This document shows, one piece after another, positions 48,216 to 57,460 of a stretch of 64,000 nucleotides of DNA; positions within the stretch are counted from its first letter, which is position 1, and each line of letters opens with the position of its first letter. The DNA is from Gordonia amarae NBRC 15530. GTDB taxonomy: Bacteria; Actinomycetota; Actinomycetes; Mycobacteriales; Mycobacteriaceae. Below the pieces are notes generated by a model. It searched no databases, was not told the DNA's origin, and worked only from the letters and a program-made list of their open reading frames with translations. The stretch is from positions 31,047 to 95,046 of the forward strand of contig NZ_BAED01000043.1 of assembly GCF_000241345.1 (NCBI RefSeq). The letters run 5' to 3'. The position numbers and the translations under genes were made by a program.

Positions 48216-49844
48216 TCAGACGGCGCGCTGTTTGATCCGCGCCGTCAGCTCCTGGACGTGGTCGTAGACCTTGCGGTTCTCGTTCATCTGCTTGCGGATC
48301 TTCTTCTCCGCATACATGACGGTGGTGTGGTCGCGGTCGAAGGTCTCACCGATCTTGGGCAGCGACAGATCGGTCAGCTCGCGGCACAGATACATCGAGA
48401 TCTGCCGCGCGTTGGCGATCGACCGGGTCTTCTGCGGGCCGCGCAGCTCGTCGACCGAGATGTCGAAGTACTCGGCGGTGATCGCCAGGATGCTCGCCGC
48501 GCTGATCTCGAGGGACTCCGAGTTGGGCAGCAGCGCCTCGAGCACCACCTCGGCCAGCGACTTGTTGAGTTCGGTGTTGTTGAGCGAGGCGAACGCGGTG
48601 ACGCGGATCAGCGCACCCTCGAGTTCGCGGATATTGCGCTCGATCTTCGACGCGATCAGCTCGAGCACGTCGTCGGGCACCGCGATGGTGTCCATCTGCG
48701 CCTTCTTCCGCAGAATCGCGATCCGGGTCTCCAGATCCGGCGGCTGGACGTCGGTGATCAGGCCCCACTCGAACCGGGTGCGCAGCCGGTCCTCGAGGGT
48801 GGCGAGCTGCTTGGGCGGGCGGTCCGACGAGATGACGATCTGCTTGCTGTTGTTGTGCAGCGTGTTGAAGGTGTGGAAGAACTCCTCCTGGATACCTTCG
48901 CGGCCCACGAGGAACTGGATGTCGTCGACGAGCAGCACGTCGATGGCGCGATAGCGGTCTTTGAACTGGACCCGGCGGTCATCGCGCAGCGAGTTGATGA
49001 AGTCGTTGGTGAACTCCTCGGTGGACACGTACTTCACCCGCATCCCCGGGAACAGCCGCTGCGCGTAGTGGCCGGCCGCGTGCAGCAGATGGGTCTTGCC
49101 CAGACCGGACTCACCCCAGATGAACAGCGGGTTGTAGGCGCGGGCCGGTGCCTCGGCGACGGCGACGGCCGACGCGTGCGCGAACCGGTTGGATGCGCCG
49201 ATCACGAACGTGTCGAACGTGTATTTGGGATTGAGATTGGCGCTCGTGGGCTGTGGCTGTGGCGCGTTGCGGCCGGTGAAGTAGCTCGACCAGTCCGAAT
49301 CGGAGTCGGTGCCCGGCGGCCGCGGGATGGGCCGGCGTTCGTCGGCCGAGTAGTGCGCGGGCTCCTGCGAGTAGTGCTGGGCGTCGGAGTAGTGCGGTGT
49401 GTCCGGGCGGTAGCCGTTGCCCGGCGTGTGGTCCTGGCTCGGGAAATCACCGCCCGGAAAATCGCCGTTGCCCGGTCGGCCTGTGGATGAATCGGTGACG
49501 ACTGTCTCAGTCTCGGGCGCCGCGGCCCCGCTGACCGGTGCCGGCTCAGTGGGCGCCGCGATGCGTACGCCGAGGTCGACGGGATGCCCGAGATGACGGC
49601 TCAGCACGGTGGTGATGGTGTCGCGGAGATTGCGCTCGATCTGCTCCTGCACGAGCGGTGTCGGGACCGCCAGTAGTGCGAAGCCCTCGACCAGGGTGAG
49701 CGGCTGCACCAGCGACAACCAGGCCTTTTGCTGGCGGGTGAGGGGGTCGTGACCGATCGCCGAGTCGCTGTTGAGTTCGGCGACGACCCGCTGCCACACC
49801 TCGGTGAACGAATCCCGGCTGAACGAATCCCGGTCCGACGTCAC
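48216..49844 (-). CDS. dnaA: Chromosomal replication initiator DnaA
   Basis: 542 aa. Domain I (about 1-95, [20 protein letters not shown]), a Gly/Pro/Tyr-rich domain II linker, AAA+ domain III (Walker [10 protein letters not shown], Walker [10 protein letters not shown]) and a domain IV HTH with signature [15 protein letters not shown] 49844 is preferred because AGGAGGACAGG precedes it; the extension to 49874 is not needed. DSFSRDSF at the N-terminus comes from a 15-bp direct repeat. Confidence 0.98.
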   Translation of the reverse strand: MTSDRDSFSRDSFTEVWQRVVAELNSDSAIGHDPLTRQQKAWLSLVQPLTLVEGFALLAVPTPLVQEQIERNLRDTITTVLSRHLGHPVDLGVRIAAPTEPAPVSGAAAPETETVVTDSSTGRPGNGDFPGGDFPSQDHTPGNGYRPDTPHYSDAQHYSQEPAHYSADERRPIPRPPGTDSDSDWSSYFTGRNAPQPQPTSANLNPKYTFDTFVIGASNRFAHASAVAVAEAPARAYNPLFIWGESGLGKTHLLHAAGHYAQRLFPGMRVKYVSTEEFTNDFINSLRDDRRVQFKDRYRAIDVLLVDDIQFLVGREGIQEEFFHTFNTLHNNSKQIVISSDRPPKQLATLEDRLRTRFEWGLITDVQPPDLETRIAILRKKAQMDTIAVPDDVLELIASKIERNIRELEGALIRVTAFASLNNTELNKSLAEVVLEALLPNSESLEISAASILAITAEYFDISVDELRGPQKTRSIANARQISMYLCRELTDLSLPKIGETFDRDHTTVMYAEKKIRKQMNENRKVYDHVQELTARIKQRAV

Positions 49845-49923
49845 GTGTACCTGTCCTCCTGCCGGATGAGACAAGCCGGCGTCATTAGGGTGAGACTGTC
49901 ACCATGCCCGAGATCGGGCCGCG

Positions 49924-49955
49924 TTGTCCACATGGTTATCCACAGCTGTGGACAG
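49924..49955. promoter_or_regulatory. Three DnaA boxes in the dnaA-rpmH divergent promoter region
   Basis: TTGTCCACA 49924-49932, TTATCCACA 49936-49944 and TGTGGACAG 49947-49955 (minus), spaced 3 and 2 nt. They lie 80-110 bp upstream of the dnaA start in the 327-bp interval 49845-50171, which otherwise shows only presumed divergent promoters. Likely dnaA autoregulation and possibly a second arm of the origin. Confidence 0.85.
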
Positions 49956-50171
49956 AAGTCGCCGGTAGGTGGGGTTATCGAGGCCGGATGCGCGCGTTTG
50001 ATTTGGGCATCGCAAGTCAGTAGTCTCGACTGGTCATCCAGGTAACGGATTTGCGCGGCAGAATCGGACCTCGGCGGGACTTTACCCGTCGAATCCGGCG
50101 CTGTCAGCAACCCGGCACGAGTCCGGCACCGCGCCCTGGAAACCAGACCACCTCGAAACAAGGAGTCAGCT

Positions 50172-50315
50172 GTGACCAAGGGAAAGCGGACATTCCAGCC
50201 CAACAACCGTCGTCGTTCGCGCGTGCACGGATTCCGTCTGCGGATGCGGACCCGCGCCGGTCGTGCGATCGTCAACAGCCGTCGCAGCAAGGGCCGCGCA
50301 AAGCTCACCGCCTGA
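50172..50315 (+). CDS. rpmH: 50S ribosomal protein L34
   Basis: 47 aa from GTG 50172: [20 protein letters not shown], then [18 protein letters not shown] and KGRAKLTA. Highly basic, canonical L34. AAGGAG at 50159-50164 is the ribosome site. First gene of the rpmH-rnpA-yidD-yidC-khpB-rsmG run, divergent from dnaA. Confidence 0.97.
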   Translation: MTKGKRTFQPNNRRRSRVHGFRLRMRTRAGRAIVNSRRSKGRAKLTA

Positions 50316-50357
50316 TCGACGGCGTGACCGATCTCCGGCACTCCCCAGCGTGACGCG

Positions 50358-50380
50358 GTCCCGGGTCTTGTACCCGGGAC
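50358..50380 (+). terminator. Hairpin 1 between rpmH and rnpA
   Basis: GTCCCGGGT / ACCCGGGAC, loop of 5 nt, 43 bp beyond the rpmH stop. May attenuate readthrough into rnpA and so keep L34 in excess. Confidence 0.6.
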
Positions 50381-50430
50381 CTGCTCGAGCAAGAGGGTTC
50401 GCCTGGCAGGTTTTGTGAGTCACGGGCCAC

Positions 50431-50452
50431 CGGACACCGTCAGGTGTCCGGC
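50431..50452 (+). terminator. Hairpin 2 between rpmH and rnpA
   Basis: CCGGACACC / GGTGTCCGG, 4-nt loop, 50 bp before the rnpA ATG. Second perfect stem in the same 186-bp gap. Confidence 0.6.
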
Positions 50453-50501
50453 GCCCCGGCTCACCTCCCACGAGCCACGTGCCGGATCGGCATGATCCTC
50501 G

Positions 50502-50960
50502 ATGGTCGCAGCACAGCATCGGATCTCGTCGGGATCCGACTTCACACGCGCACTCAAACACGGTGCGCGTGTCACTACACGTGACCTCATCGTCCACGTC
50601 GCGAGACCTGGCACCTTCCCGGTGGATCTCACCTCGATGGATCTCTCCGGCGGACCAGGGCCGCGAGATGACGTCGCCACCTCCGGCGGCCCCAGGCTCG
50701 GCCTCATCGTCAGCAAGGCCGTCGGTAACGCCGTCACCCGCCACCGCGTCGCCCGACGGCTCCGTGCCGCGTTTCGCGAGGTCACAGTACTGATCCCAGC
50801 AGAAACCCTCGTCGTGGTCCGCGCCAGACCGTCAGCCGACGGTCCGAACAGCGTCACCCTGGCCGGCCAACTGCGCAGCGCCCTCGAGCATCGCCGGGTG
50901 CGCGCACTCCTCACCGAATCGCAGCCCGTCGCCCGGCCCGCCGAGACGGTGGTCCCATGA
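50502..50960 (+). CDS. rnpA: Ribonuclease P protein component
   Basis: 152 aa basic protein that assists the RNase P RNA in 5' tRNA maturation. Conserved SGSDFTRALKHGARV near the N-terminus and the RNR-type motif RLGLIVSKAVGNAVTRHRVA, followed by RRLRAAFREV. A Gly/Asp/Pro-rich insertion (DLSGGPGPRDDVATSGGP) in front of the motif lengthens it relative to the mycobacterial protein. The stop overlaps yidD ATG as ATGA. Confidence 0.95.
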   Translation: MVAAQHRISSGSDFTRALKHGARVTTRDLIVHVARPGTFPVDLTSMDLSGGPGPRDDVATSGGPRLGLIVSKAVGNAVTRHRVARRLRAAFREVTVLIPAETLVVVRARPSADGPNSVTLAGQLRSALEHRRVRALLTESQPVARPAETVVP

Positions 50961-51298
50961 CCCAGCCTTCCGCTGCCCGGACATCCCTGCGTGACCGGGT
51001 CCGCCTGTTTCCCCGCCAGGTGGTGATCTTCCTGATCGAGCTGTACCGATCGTGGATCTCACCGATGCGCATGCCGACCTGCCGCTTCGAGCCCACCTGC
51101 TCGGCGTATGCCGTCGACGCGCTGAACATCCACGGTCTGGTGCACGGCGGAACATTGACTGTCGTGCGTCTGCTCAAATGCGGGCCGTGGCACAAACCGG
51201 GATACGACCCGGTACCCGAACGTGGTCTTCGCTTCTACCTCCCCGGAGGCCGGCGCGAGGCCGAACAGGTCATCCGTCCGACACATTCTCGAGGTTAG
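50957..51298 (+). CDS. yidD: Membrane protein insertion efficiency factor YidD
   Basis: 113 aa. [20 protein letters not shown] with [15 protein letters not shown] and [14 protein letters not shown] is the complete YidD signature, including its conserved cysteines. Coupled to rnpA (ATGA) and 13 bp before yidC. Assists membrane protein insertion at the inner face. Confidence 0.96.
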   Translation: MTQPSAARTSLRDRVRLFPRQVVIFLIELYRSWISPMRMPTCRFEPTCSAYAVDALNIHGLVHGGTLTVVRLLKCGPWHKPGYDPVPERGLRFYLPGGRREAEQVIRPTHSRG

Positions 51299-51311
51299 GG
51301 GTAACCGACCC

Positions 51312-52496
51312 GTGCTCAACTTCATCTACTATCCGGTCTCCTGGATCATGTGGGTCTGGCATTGGTTGTTCGACCATCTGACCCCCGACACACCCGGCGG
51401 CGACGGTATCGCCTGGGCGCTGTCGGTGGTCTTCCTGGTGTTCACCCTGCGCGCGATCCTGTATAAGCCGTTCGTCAAGCAGGTCCGCACGACCAAGAAG
51501 ATGCAGGAGATCAACCCGCAGCTTCAGGCGATCCGGAAGAAGTACGCCAAAGACCGGGTCAAGATGACCGAGGAAATGCAGAAGCTGCAGAAGGAGCACG
51601 GCTTCAACCCGCTGCTCGGCTGCCTGCCGATGTTCATGCAGATCCCGGTGTTCATCGGCCTGTTCCACGTGCTGCGCTCGTTCAACAGGATGGGCACCGG
51701 CATGGGGCAGCTCAGCATGAGCGCTTCGGAAACCCGCAGCTACGGCAACTATGTCTTCAGCGAAGCACAGGTACAGAACTTCCTCGACGCCCGCTTGTTC
51801 GGGGTGCCGCTGTCGTCGTACGTGACCCAGCCGAAGACCGAATGGGTGGCGTTCGTGTCGTCGCTCAAGGTCGAGGACATCGACTTCACGCGCGGCCACA
51901 TCGCGATCCTCGTCGTCCCGATGATGATCATCGCGTCGGTCTCCACGCACATGAACTCCCGCGCGTCGGTGGCCCGGCAGCCCGCGGCGGCGCTGGAGAA
52001 CCCTCAGACGCGGATCATGAACAACCTCGCGCTGTACATCTTCCCGCTCGGCATCCTCGTGACCGGCGTGTTCTTCCCCGTCGCGATCCTCCTCTACTGG
52101 ATGAGCAACAACATCTGGACCTACGGCCAGCAGCACATCGTGTTCGGCCAGATCGCCAAGGAGGAAGAGGCCGCCCGCATCGCCAAGCAGGAGAAGCTCA
52201 AGGCCAACGCCCCCAAGCCGGGTGCCCGGCCCAACCGCACCAAACGCAGTGTTGCGGCCACATCGGCCACGACCGACGGTGATGCTACCGAGTCCACGGA
52301 CGAGACCGCCTCGTCGGCGGTGGACATGTCCAAGCCCAAGCCGGGCCAGAAGCCGACCGCCGGCAAGCCGGGAGCCAAACCCACACCGGGCGCCAAACCC
52401 AACGCCGGCGGGAACCGCAAGCCCGGCACCGGTGGCAAGCCGAAGGGCGGATCCGGCGGCAAGGGCGGCGCGGGTAAGAAGCGCGGCGGCAGGTAG
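51312..52496 (+). CDS. yidC: Membrane protein insertase YidC/Oxa1
   Basis: 394 aa. Oxa1 core with about five membrane helices: [33 protein letters not shown], then [34 protein letters not shown] and [20 protein letters not shown]. The cytoplasmic hairpin [20 protein letters not shown] is conserved. The C-terminal tail is Lys/Pro/Gly-rich ([18 protein letters not shown]). GTG 51312 chosen with AGGGGT upstream. Confidence 0.96.
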   Translation: MLNFIYYPVSWIMWVWHWLFDHLTPDTPGGDGIAWALSVVFLVFTLRAILYKPFVKQVRTTKKMQEINPQLQAIRKKYAKDRVKMTEEMQKLQKEHGFNPLLGCLPMFMQIPVFIGLFHVLRSFNRMGTGMGQLSMSASETRSYGNYVFSEAQVQNFLDARLFGVPLSSYVTQPKTEWVAFVSSLKVEDIDFTRGHIAILVVPMMIIASVSTHMNSRASVARQPAAALENPQTRIMNNLALYIFPLGILVTGVFFPVAILLYWMSNNIWTYGQQHIVFGQIAKEEEAARIAKQEKLKANAPKPGARPNRTKRSVAATSATTDGDATESTDETASSAVDMSKPKPGQKPTAGKPGAKPTPGAKPNAGGNRKPGTGGKPKGGSGGKGGAGKKRGGR

Positions 52497-52547
52497 CCGG
52501 CCGAGATCCAGAGACTTTTTCTATTCACCACGATTGAGGCGGTTGAT

Positions 52548-53207
52548 ATGACAACTGAGACCACAGCGACAACCGGGACCACAGCGCAGGGCGACCTCGA
52601 CGACGAGCAGGTCGTCGACGAGCAGACTGCGGAAGAACGTACCGCGGACAAGCCTTCCGGCGCCGACGAGGCTGCGGACTCTGAGGGCAGCGATTCTGAG
52701 GGCACCGACTCCGAGAGCGCCGATGACGATGAGCTCGACGAGGATGAGCGGCTGATCGAGGAAGGCGAGATCGCCGGCGACTACCTCGAGCAACTGCTCG
52801 ACGTGCTCGACTTCGACGGCGACATCGACCTCGACGTCGACGGCGATCGCGCGGTCGTCAGCATCGACGGAGGCGATGACCTGACCAAGCTCGTGGGCCG
52901 CAAGGGTGAGGTCCTCGACGCCCTGCAGGAACTGACCCGTCTGGCCGTGCAGCAGGCCACCGGCGACCGCAGCCGGCTGATGCTAGACATCGCGCGGTGG
53001 CGTGCGGACCGTCGGGACCGTCTGGCCCGCCTCGGCCGCGAGGTCGCCGAGCGGGTGCTCGCCAGCGGAGAGAAGGAATCTCTCGACCCGATGACCCCGT
53101 TCGAGCGCAAGATCGTCCACGATGCCGTGGCCGGTGTCGACGGTGTCGTGTCCGAGAGCGAGGGTGCCGAACCCAAGCGCCGGGTGGTCGTGCTGCGTTC
53201 GGCGTAG
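52548..53207 (+). CDS. khpB: RNA-binding protein KhpB (Jag), KH/R3H
   Basis: 219 aa. Residues 1 to about 75 are highly acidic and disordered (Ser/Asp/Glu repeats). A KH domain follows with DLTKLVGRKGEVLDALQELT, then an R3H domain ending DPMTPFERKIVHDAV. It partners KhpA in RNA binding and cell-envelope control in other Gram-positives. Ribosome site TTGAGG. Followed by a strong terminator. Confidence 0.93.
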   Translation: MTTETTATTGTTAQGDLDDEQVVDEQTAEERTADKPSGADEAADSEGSDSEGTDSESADDDELDEDERLIEEGEIAGDYLEQLLDVLDFDGDIDLDVDGDRAVVSIDGGDDLTKLVGRKGEVLDALQELTRLAVQQATGDRSRLMLDIARWRADRRDRLARLGREVAERVLASGEKESLDPMTPFERKIVHDAVAGVDGVVSESEGAEPKRRVVVLRSA

Positions 53208-53225
53208 CGGCGATTCGTCACGTGG

Positions 53226-53251
53226 AAAGTCCCGGCTGCGGCCGGGACTTT
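53226..53251 (+). terminator. khpB terminator
   Basis: Perfect 11-bp stem AAAGTCCCGGC / GCCGGGACTTT with TGCG loop, followed by TTCC; closes the rpmH-khpB transcript. Confidence 0.8.
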
Positions 53252-53324
53252 TCCGTTTCGGGGTACGGCGATTTCCGGGTTCGGGCTTGTCGGTACGACA
53301 ATGACGGGAGCGTTCCACGATGGT

Positions 53325-53340
53325 TGTTTCACGTGAAACA
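53325..53340. other. parS: parS site 1
   Basis: TGTTTCACGTGAAACA, full 16-bp palindrome, 26 bp upstream of the rsmG ATG. Binding site for ParB. Confidence 0.95.
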
Positions 53341-53366
53341 CGTGGGCGTCGAACAGGGAGGCACTG

Positions 53367-54155
53367 ATGGGCACAGCTGACGACGACCGGGACTGTACCG
53401 GGGATTCTGGTGCTGCGGGATCCGTTATGGAGGAGGGTTCCTCCTCCCCTGCCCCTCCGACCGCTTCAGCGGTCTTCGGCGACCGGCTGACCCTCGCCCA
53501 GGAGTACCGTGACATCCTCGCCACCGACGGCATCATTCAGGGGCTGATCGGCCCTCGAGAGGTCGACCGGCTGTGGACGCGGCACGTACTCAACTGCGCG
53601 GTGATCGGTGAGGTGATCGCGCCAGGCTCCACCGTGATCGACATCGGCAGCGGTGCCGGGCTGCCCGGAATCCCGCTCGCCATTGCGCGGCCCGATCTGA
53701 CCATCACGCTCGTCGAGCCGCTGTTGCGGCGGGCCACCTTCCTCGACGCGGTGATCACCCGGCTCGGCCTCAGCGGTGTGCGCGTCGTTCGCGGCCGCGC
53801 CGAGGAGAAGGCGGTGCGCTCCGACGTCGGTACCGCCGACGTTGTCACGTCGCGGGCCGTCGCCCCGCTCGAGCGGCTCGCCGGCTGGTCCGCTCCCCTC
53901 GTCTCGCCCGGCGGTGTGATGGTTGCGATCAAGGGGTCGTCGGCGGCCGAGGAGATCGAACGGGACAAGGCCGTCGTCACCAAGCGCGGACTGACCGGGC
54001 TGCGGGTCGCCACCTGCGGTGCCAGATTCCTCGATGACCCGACGACCGTCGTCATCGGTGACAAGAGCACGGATGACAAGACGTTGAATGACAAGAAGGC
54101 GGGCGGTAAGAAGCGGGCCGCCGGTAGGACCGGACCGAAGCACCCGCGGTACTGA
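53367..54155 (+). CDS. rsmG: 16S rRNA (guanine527-N7)-methyltransferase RsmG
   Basis: 262 aa SAM-dependent methyltransferase. Motif I DIGSGAGLPGIPLAIARPD, preceded by LWTRHVLNC. The C-terminus has a lineage-specific Lys/Asp tail (DKSTDDKTLNDKKAGGKKR). ATG 53367 follows GGGAGG. Downstream of the khpB terminator with a parS site in its promoter. Loss in relatives gives low-level streptomycin resistance. Confidence 0.95.
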   Translation: MGTADDDRDCTGDSGAAGSVMEEGSSSPAPPTASAVFGDRLTLAQEYRDILATDGIIQGLIGPREVDRLWTRHVLNCAVIGEVIAPGSTVIDIGSGAGLPGIPLAIARPDLTITLVEPLLRRATFLDAVITRLGLSGVRVVRGRAEEKAVRSDVGTADVVTSRAVAPLERLAGWSAPLVSPGGVMVAIKGSSAAEEIERDKAVVTKRGLTGLRVATCGARFLDDPTTVVIGDKSTDDKTLNDKKAGGKKRAAGRTGPKHPRY

Positions 54156-54506
54156 TGGGCTGACCGGGGTTCCCGGCGGGCGTGAAAATCCGCGGCGTTC
54201 ACCGATCAATTGGGTGAACCCGTGCATCTGGATGCGACGCATCGTTTCACGTGAAACACCTCCGCCTGGCGGCAGCCGGCAAGAGGGGGCGTCGCCTCCC
54301 CTCCCCCTGCCGACCCCGGCCCCGGGGCTGGTGGCAGCACCCGGCGCGTGATCGTCGGCGGTGCGATGTGCATGTCGTGCCACACTGGTTCCAGCGCTTC
54401 AATCATTGCCCGTGCCGACGTTCTGGATGGGCGCCCGTTCATCCCGGAACAGACCAGCCCCTGCAACGGAGGCCCATTTGATCGTCCCGAGGATCTGGCC
54501 ATTGCT
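54156..54506 (+). other. Non-coding gap with one parS and a homopyrimidine tract
   Basis: Apart from parS site 2 (54243-54258) and CTCCCCTCCCCCT (54296-54308), I see no gene, only the presumed promoter of the lipase gene. Confidence 0.6.
54243..54258. other. parS: parS site 2
   Basis: CGTTTCACGTGAAACA; 14-bp core perfect. 87 bp after the rsmG stop. Confidence 0.93.
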
Positions 54507-55628
54507 ATGAGACCGAGCATTCGATTGCCAGTCGTCCGGATCGTTGCACTCGTCATCGCAGTTAGCGCGTCATTGGGCCCCGGTGTCATTCCGGCTGCCG
54601 CAGCACCGCGCGCCACGATTCTGAGTACGTCAGACCTTCCGGCCGGACAGCGATTACTCGAGGCAGCTCGATCGCTGAAGGTCGCGTACCGGACTTCCGA
54701 TGGTCGAGGCCGGCCACGACTCAGCTCGGCGGCCGTCTACCTTCCCCGGCATGGCGGCACGACAGCGATCTCCTGGGCGCACGGATCGAACGGATTGGGT
54801 GATCACTGCGCACCGACGAGGATGGGCAGACCGCTCCGGGAATTGGATTACTTCCGGACGTTGCTGCGGAACGGCTACACGGTGGTGGCGACCGACTACA
54901 TCGGGCTCGGTACCGACGGTGAGCCCGGCTACCTGGATTCCGGTGGCGAAGCGAACGCGATGGCGGATCTGGTGACCGCGGTCGCCGAGCGTTGGCCTGG
55001 CAAAGCGATCCGGTGGTTCGCCGACGGCCACTCCCAGGGCGCGCACGCCGCACTCAACGCGGCCGCCGCCCGGTCGGGTGATGGCTCAGGCAGCGTTCTG
55101 GCCGGCCTGATGGCGACGAGTGTTCCGCCACCATTCGATCGGATCATCGGAGTCGCGGGTCCGTCGACGCCAGAGATTCCCGGCATCACCGGCCTGTATG
55201 CGATGGCGTTGCATGGGTTTTCAGTGACCTACCCGGAGCTGAGGATCGAGAGGCACTTGTCGGCGCGAGGTGTCGATGTCATCCGGCGCATCGTGACGAT
55301 GTGCTCTCCGGCGATCGAGACGCTGACCGCCGAGCTCTCGATCGGTGATCTCCTGGCCACGTCATTGACCTCGCGGGAGGCGGGCCTGTTCGAGCGATAC
55401 CTGCGGATACCGACCAGTGGCTACCGCGTGCCGGTATTCCTCGGTCACGGACTGCGTGACGCCACACTGCCTTTCCCGACGGTCGTCCCTCTCGTCGCGA
55501 TGCTGCGGGCCTCGGGGACTCAGCTGGAGTTCAAGACCTACGACGCGACGCACGACGGCATCATCGAGCAGTCCGTGCCGGATCGTATCGCGTTCGTGAG
55601 TAGGCATGCCGGCCAGACGACTGGCTAG
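54507..55628 (+). CDS. Secretory lipase-family alpha/beta hydrolase
   Basis: 373 aa. Signal peptide from MRPSIRLPVVRIVALVIAVS to about AAA (residue 33). Nucleophile elbow ADGHSQGAHAA with Ser176; later acid candidate in GHGLRDATLPFP and His in ATHDGIIEQ. Same family as the Ala-bearing protein at 19.4 kb but with an intact triad. ATG 54507 is chosen at the signal peptide; upstream frame to 54348 lacks export features. It sits between rsmG and parA, a position not seen in mycobacteria. Confidence 0.85.
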   Translation: MRPSIRLPVVRIVALVIAVSASLGPGVIPAAAAPRATILSTSDLPAGQRLLEAARSLKVAYRTSDGRGRPRLSSAAVYLPRHGGTTAISWAHGSNGLGDHCAPTRMGRPLRELDYFRTLLRNGYTVVATDYIGLGTDGEPGYLDSGGEANAMADLVTAVAERWPGKAIRWFADGHSQGAHAALNAAAARSGDGSGSVLAGLMATSVPPPFDRIIGVAGPSTPEIPGITGLYAMALHGFSVTYPELRIERHLSARGVDVIRRIVTMCSPAIETLTAELSIGDLLATSLTSREAGLFERYLRIPTSGYRVPVFLGHGLRDATLPFPTVVPLVAMLRASGTQLEFKTYDATHDGIIEQSVPDRIAFVSRHAGQTTG

Positions 55629-55718
55629 TTTCTGGCCGGGTCATCGGATGCCGTGTGGTCATCGGATGCCGTGTGGTCGGTGGGTACCGCGATGTCATGA
55701 CCGGCACCGCGATCGGTC

Positions 55719-55734
55719 GGTTTCACGTGAAACA
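55719..55734. other. parS: parS site 3
   Basis: GGTTTCACGTGAAACA; first site of module A. Confidence 0.93.
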
Positions 55735-55754
55735 TGACCAGAGATCGATGCCGC

Positions 55755-55767
55755 TCCCCTCCCCCAC
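55755..55767 (+). repeat. Homopyrimidine motif copy 1
   Basis: CTCCCCTCCCCCA, 21 bp after parS site 3. Confidence 0.8.
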
Positions 55768-55890
55768 TGCTTGGGTAGCGGTCCCAGGACATGGCGATCG
55801 TGTCACCTCGCGGCCGTGGTGTCCTCCGGCGAAGTGATCCGTCACCGGGGTGTCGGCGCCGGTTGAAAGGCGAGCAGGTCTGATGTCGTT

Positions 55891-55906
55891 CGTTTCACGT
55901 GAAACA
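55891..55906. other. parS: parS site 4
   Basis: CGTTTCACGTGAAACA; second site of module A. Confidence 0.93.
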
Positions 55907-56055
55907 CTTATCTTCGAAAGGCGAAGAGATAGTCGGTCGTGATCCTGGGTTCAGCGCTGTTCGTCGATCCGAGAAGGATGTTTGGCGCATCGCGGTCACC
56001 GGGGGTGTTGTCGATTATCAGCGGTGGATGGGTTGTTCGAGTCTGGCCGTGAGGC

Positions 56056-56592
56056 TCATTCGACGATCGCGGTGAGGATCTCCCGCGCGACGTTTTTGAC
56101 GGGCTTGTCGGTCGTGTCGATCCGTAGATCGTTGATGAAGCCTGCTCGATCGAGGATGTCCGCCAATTCGGGGTGACGCTGTGCGTGCCAGCGCAGCGCC
56201 GTCTCATCGTCGTCGTGCCGTCTCGTCAGCCGCGAAAGCACCGCGTCTGGTGATGCGGCCAGGCGAACATGCAGCATGCTCCTCGCAGCCAGTGCGACGG
56301 CAGTCCGTTCGAGCTCGTCGATGGTTTCGACGACGTTTGCGACCACGATCAGCCGTGCGCCGGCGCGGCGAAAATTCGCGGTGATCGCCTGCATGTTCTC
56401 GATTGCCAGCGCGGCCCGGAACGGGTCACCGGCCGGTGATGGCCACGATCGGCGTAACCAGTCAACGTCGATCACCGCTCCTGGGATGCCACGTCGCCTG
56501 ACCATGTCGCCGAGCACCTCGGCAGTGGTCGTCTTGCCCGTGCCTACGCTGCCGTTGATCAGTACGGTATCGAACGTCGCTATGGCCATCAC
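56056..56592 (-). CDS. Small P-loop kinase-like protein
   Basis: 178 aa with Walker A LINGSVGTGKTTTAEVLGDM and a putative lid RLTRRHDDDETALRWH, like shikimate-, gluconate- or adenylyl-sulfate-kinase-type small-molecule kinases. Substrate unknown. It is enclosed by parS modules and an IS5 remnant, so it probably arrived by transfer. Confidence 0.75.
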   Translation of the reverse strand: MMAIATFDTVLINGSVGTGKTTTAEVLGDMVRRRGIPGAVIDVDWLRRSWPSPAGDPFRAALAIENMQAITANFRRAGARLIVVANVVETIDELERTAVALAARSMLHVRLAASPDAVLSRLTRRHDDDETALRWHAQRHPELADILDRAGFINDLRIDTTDKPVKNVAREILTAIVE

Positions 56593-56639
56593 CCCACGAT
56601 ATCGAGCGTCAGCCTATGCCTTTGGAGACCCGAGCCCAG

Positions 56640-57140
56640 GCGAGTACTGCCCGAGATGACGGTCTTGATCCCCCGGCGGCGAAGTTCGGTACGGATCACC
56701 CCCCGCTCGCGTACGCACGATCGGTAAGCACCGCATCGCTTCTGGTGCAAATTCCTGTGATTCGATCCAGCGCCCGTGTTCTGCTCCGGGCAGGTCCTGT
56801 TCGTCGCGTGCTGATGCCTACGAGCGGGTCGTCGCGTCCACCGACACCGCCCAGTTCATCTTCCCGACCGCGTCGGCCTCCGTGAGGATCTGGGTCAGAA
56901 CGCGATGCCGTCGCCGGCGTAACGGCGGTGCCGCTTCCATATTGTCTGCCACGGCCCGAACTGCTCACGCGGAAGATCACGCCACGGGATCCCGGTGCGC
57001 GATGCCCTCGACCACACGGCGGTTGTCGCCGAATGGGTGCCCGCGCCGCACCTCGTTCGAGGGCAACAGCGGCGCGATCCGCTCCCACTGCTCGTCCGTG
57101 AACACCCGATACCGCGAACCCGTCGTTCTCACCCAACCAG
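56640..57140 (-). pseudogene. Degenerate IS5-family transposase
   Basis: Minus-strand fragments in order: VFTDEQWERIAPLLPSNEVR, GHPFGDNRRVVEGIAHR, then in other frames EQFGPWQTIWKRHRR, LTEADAVGKMNWAVSVDAT and DRAYASGGVIRTELRRRGIK. These match successive blocks of IS5-type transposases, with several frameshifts and stops. No intact terminal repeats seen. Confidence 0.75.
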
Positions 57141-57270
57141 ACTGCCGCGAGCCCCAGCATGAATATGGGAGTCACGAGCTAGACCGCCGGCCGGTTGCCG
57201 GGGCGGGGGTAATCGGATGCCACGCAGTCGGTGGGTACTGCGGCGTCGTGACCGGCATCGCTATCGGTCG

Positions 57271-57286
57271 GGTTTCACGTGAAACA
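57271..57286. other. parS: parS site 5
   Basis: GGTTTCACGTGAAACA; first site of module B. Confidence 0.93.
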
Positions 57287-57304
57287 TGACCAGAGTCGAT
57301 GGCA

Positions 57305-57317
57305 CTCCCCTCCCCCA
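57305..57317 (+). repeat. Homopyrimidine motif copy 2
   Basis: CTCCCCTCCCCCA, 19 bp after parS site 5; same relative position as in module A. Confidence 0.8.
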
Positions 57318-57444
57318 CCGCCGGGTGACGGTTCTAGTGCATCGCGATAACCGTCGCCTTGCGGTCGTGGCGTCTTCCGGCGACGTCGATCCGCCAGCGG
57401 GTGTTGGTGCCGGTAGAAGAGTGAGCAGGTCCTCTTGTCTTGTT

Positions 57445-57460
57445 CGTTTCACGTGAAACT
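57445..57460. other. parS: parS site 6
   Basis: CGTTTCACGTGAAACT; second site of module B. Confidence 0.93.

Larger units (their letters stand above)
55640..56045 (+). repeat. parS module, copy A
   Basis: About 400 bp strongly similar to 57215-57605, with the same order: ATCGGATGCC..., GGTGGGTAC, parS, ATGACCAGAG, the homopyrimidine motif, GGCGCCGGT/GGTGCCGGT, GAGCAGGTC, second parS, TCGAAAGGCGAAGA and CGTCGATCCGAGAAGGA. The two parS sites are 172 bp apart. It overlaps the kinase gene's 3' flank, and no coding function is evident. Confidence 0.75.

Noticed and set aside
48066..49490. 474-codon open frame opposite dnaA
   Set aside because: Shadow of dnaA; the dnaA frame has every conserved motif.
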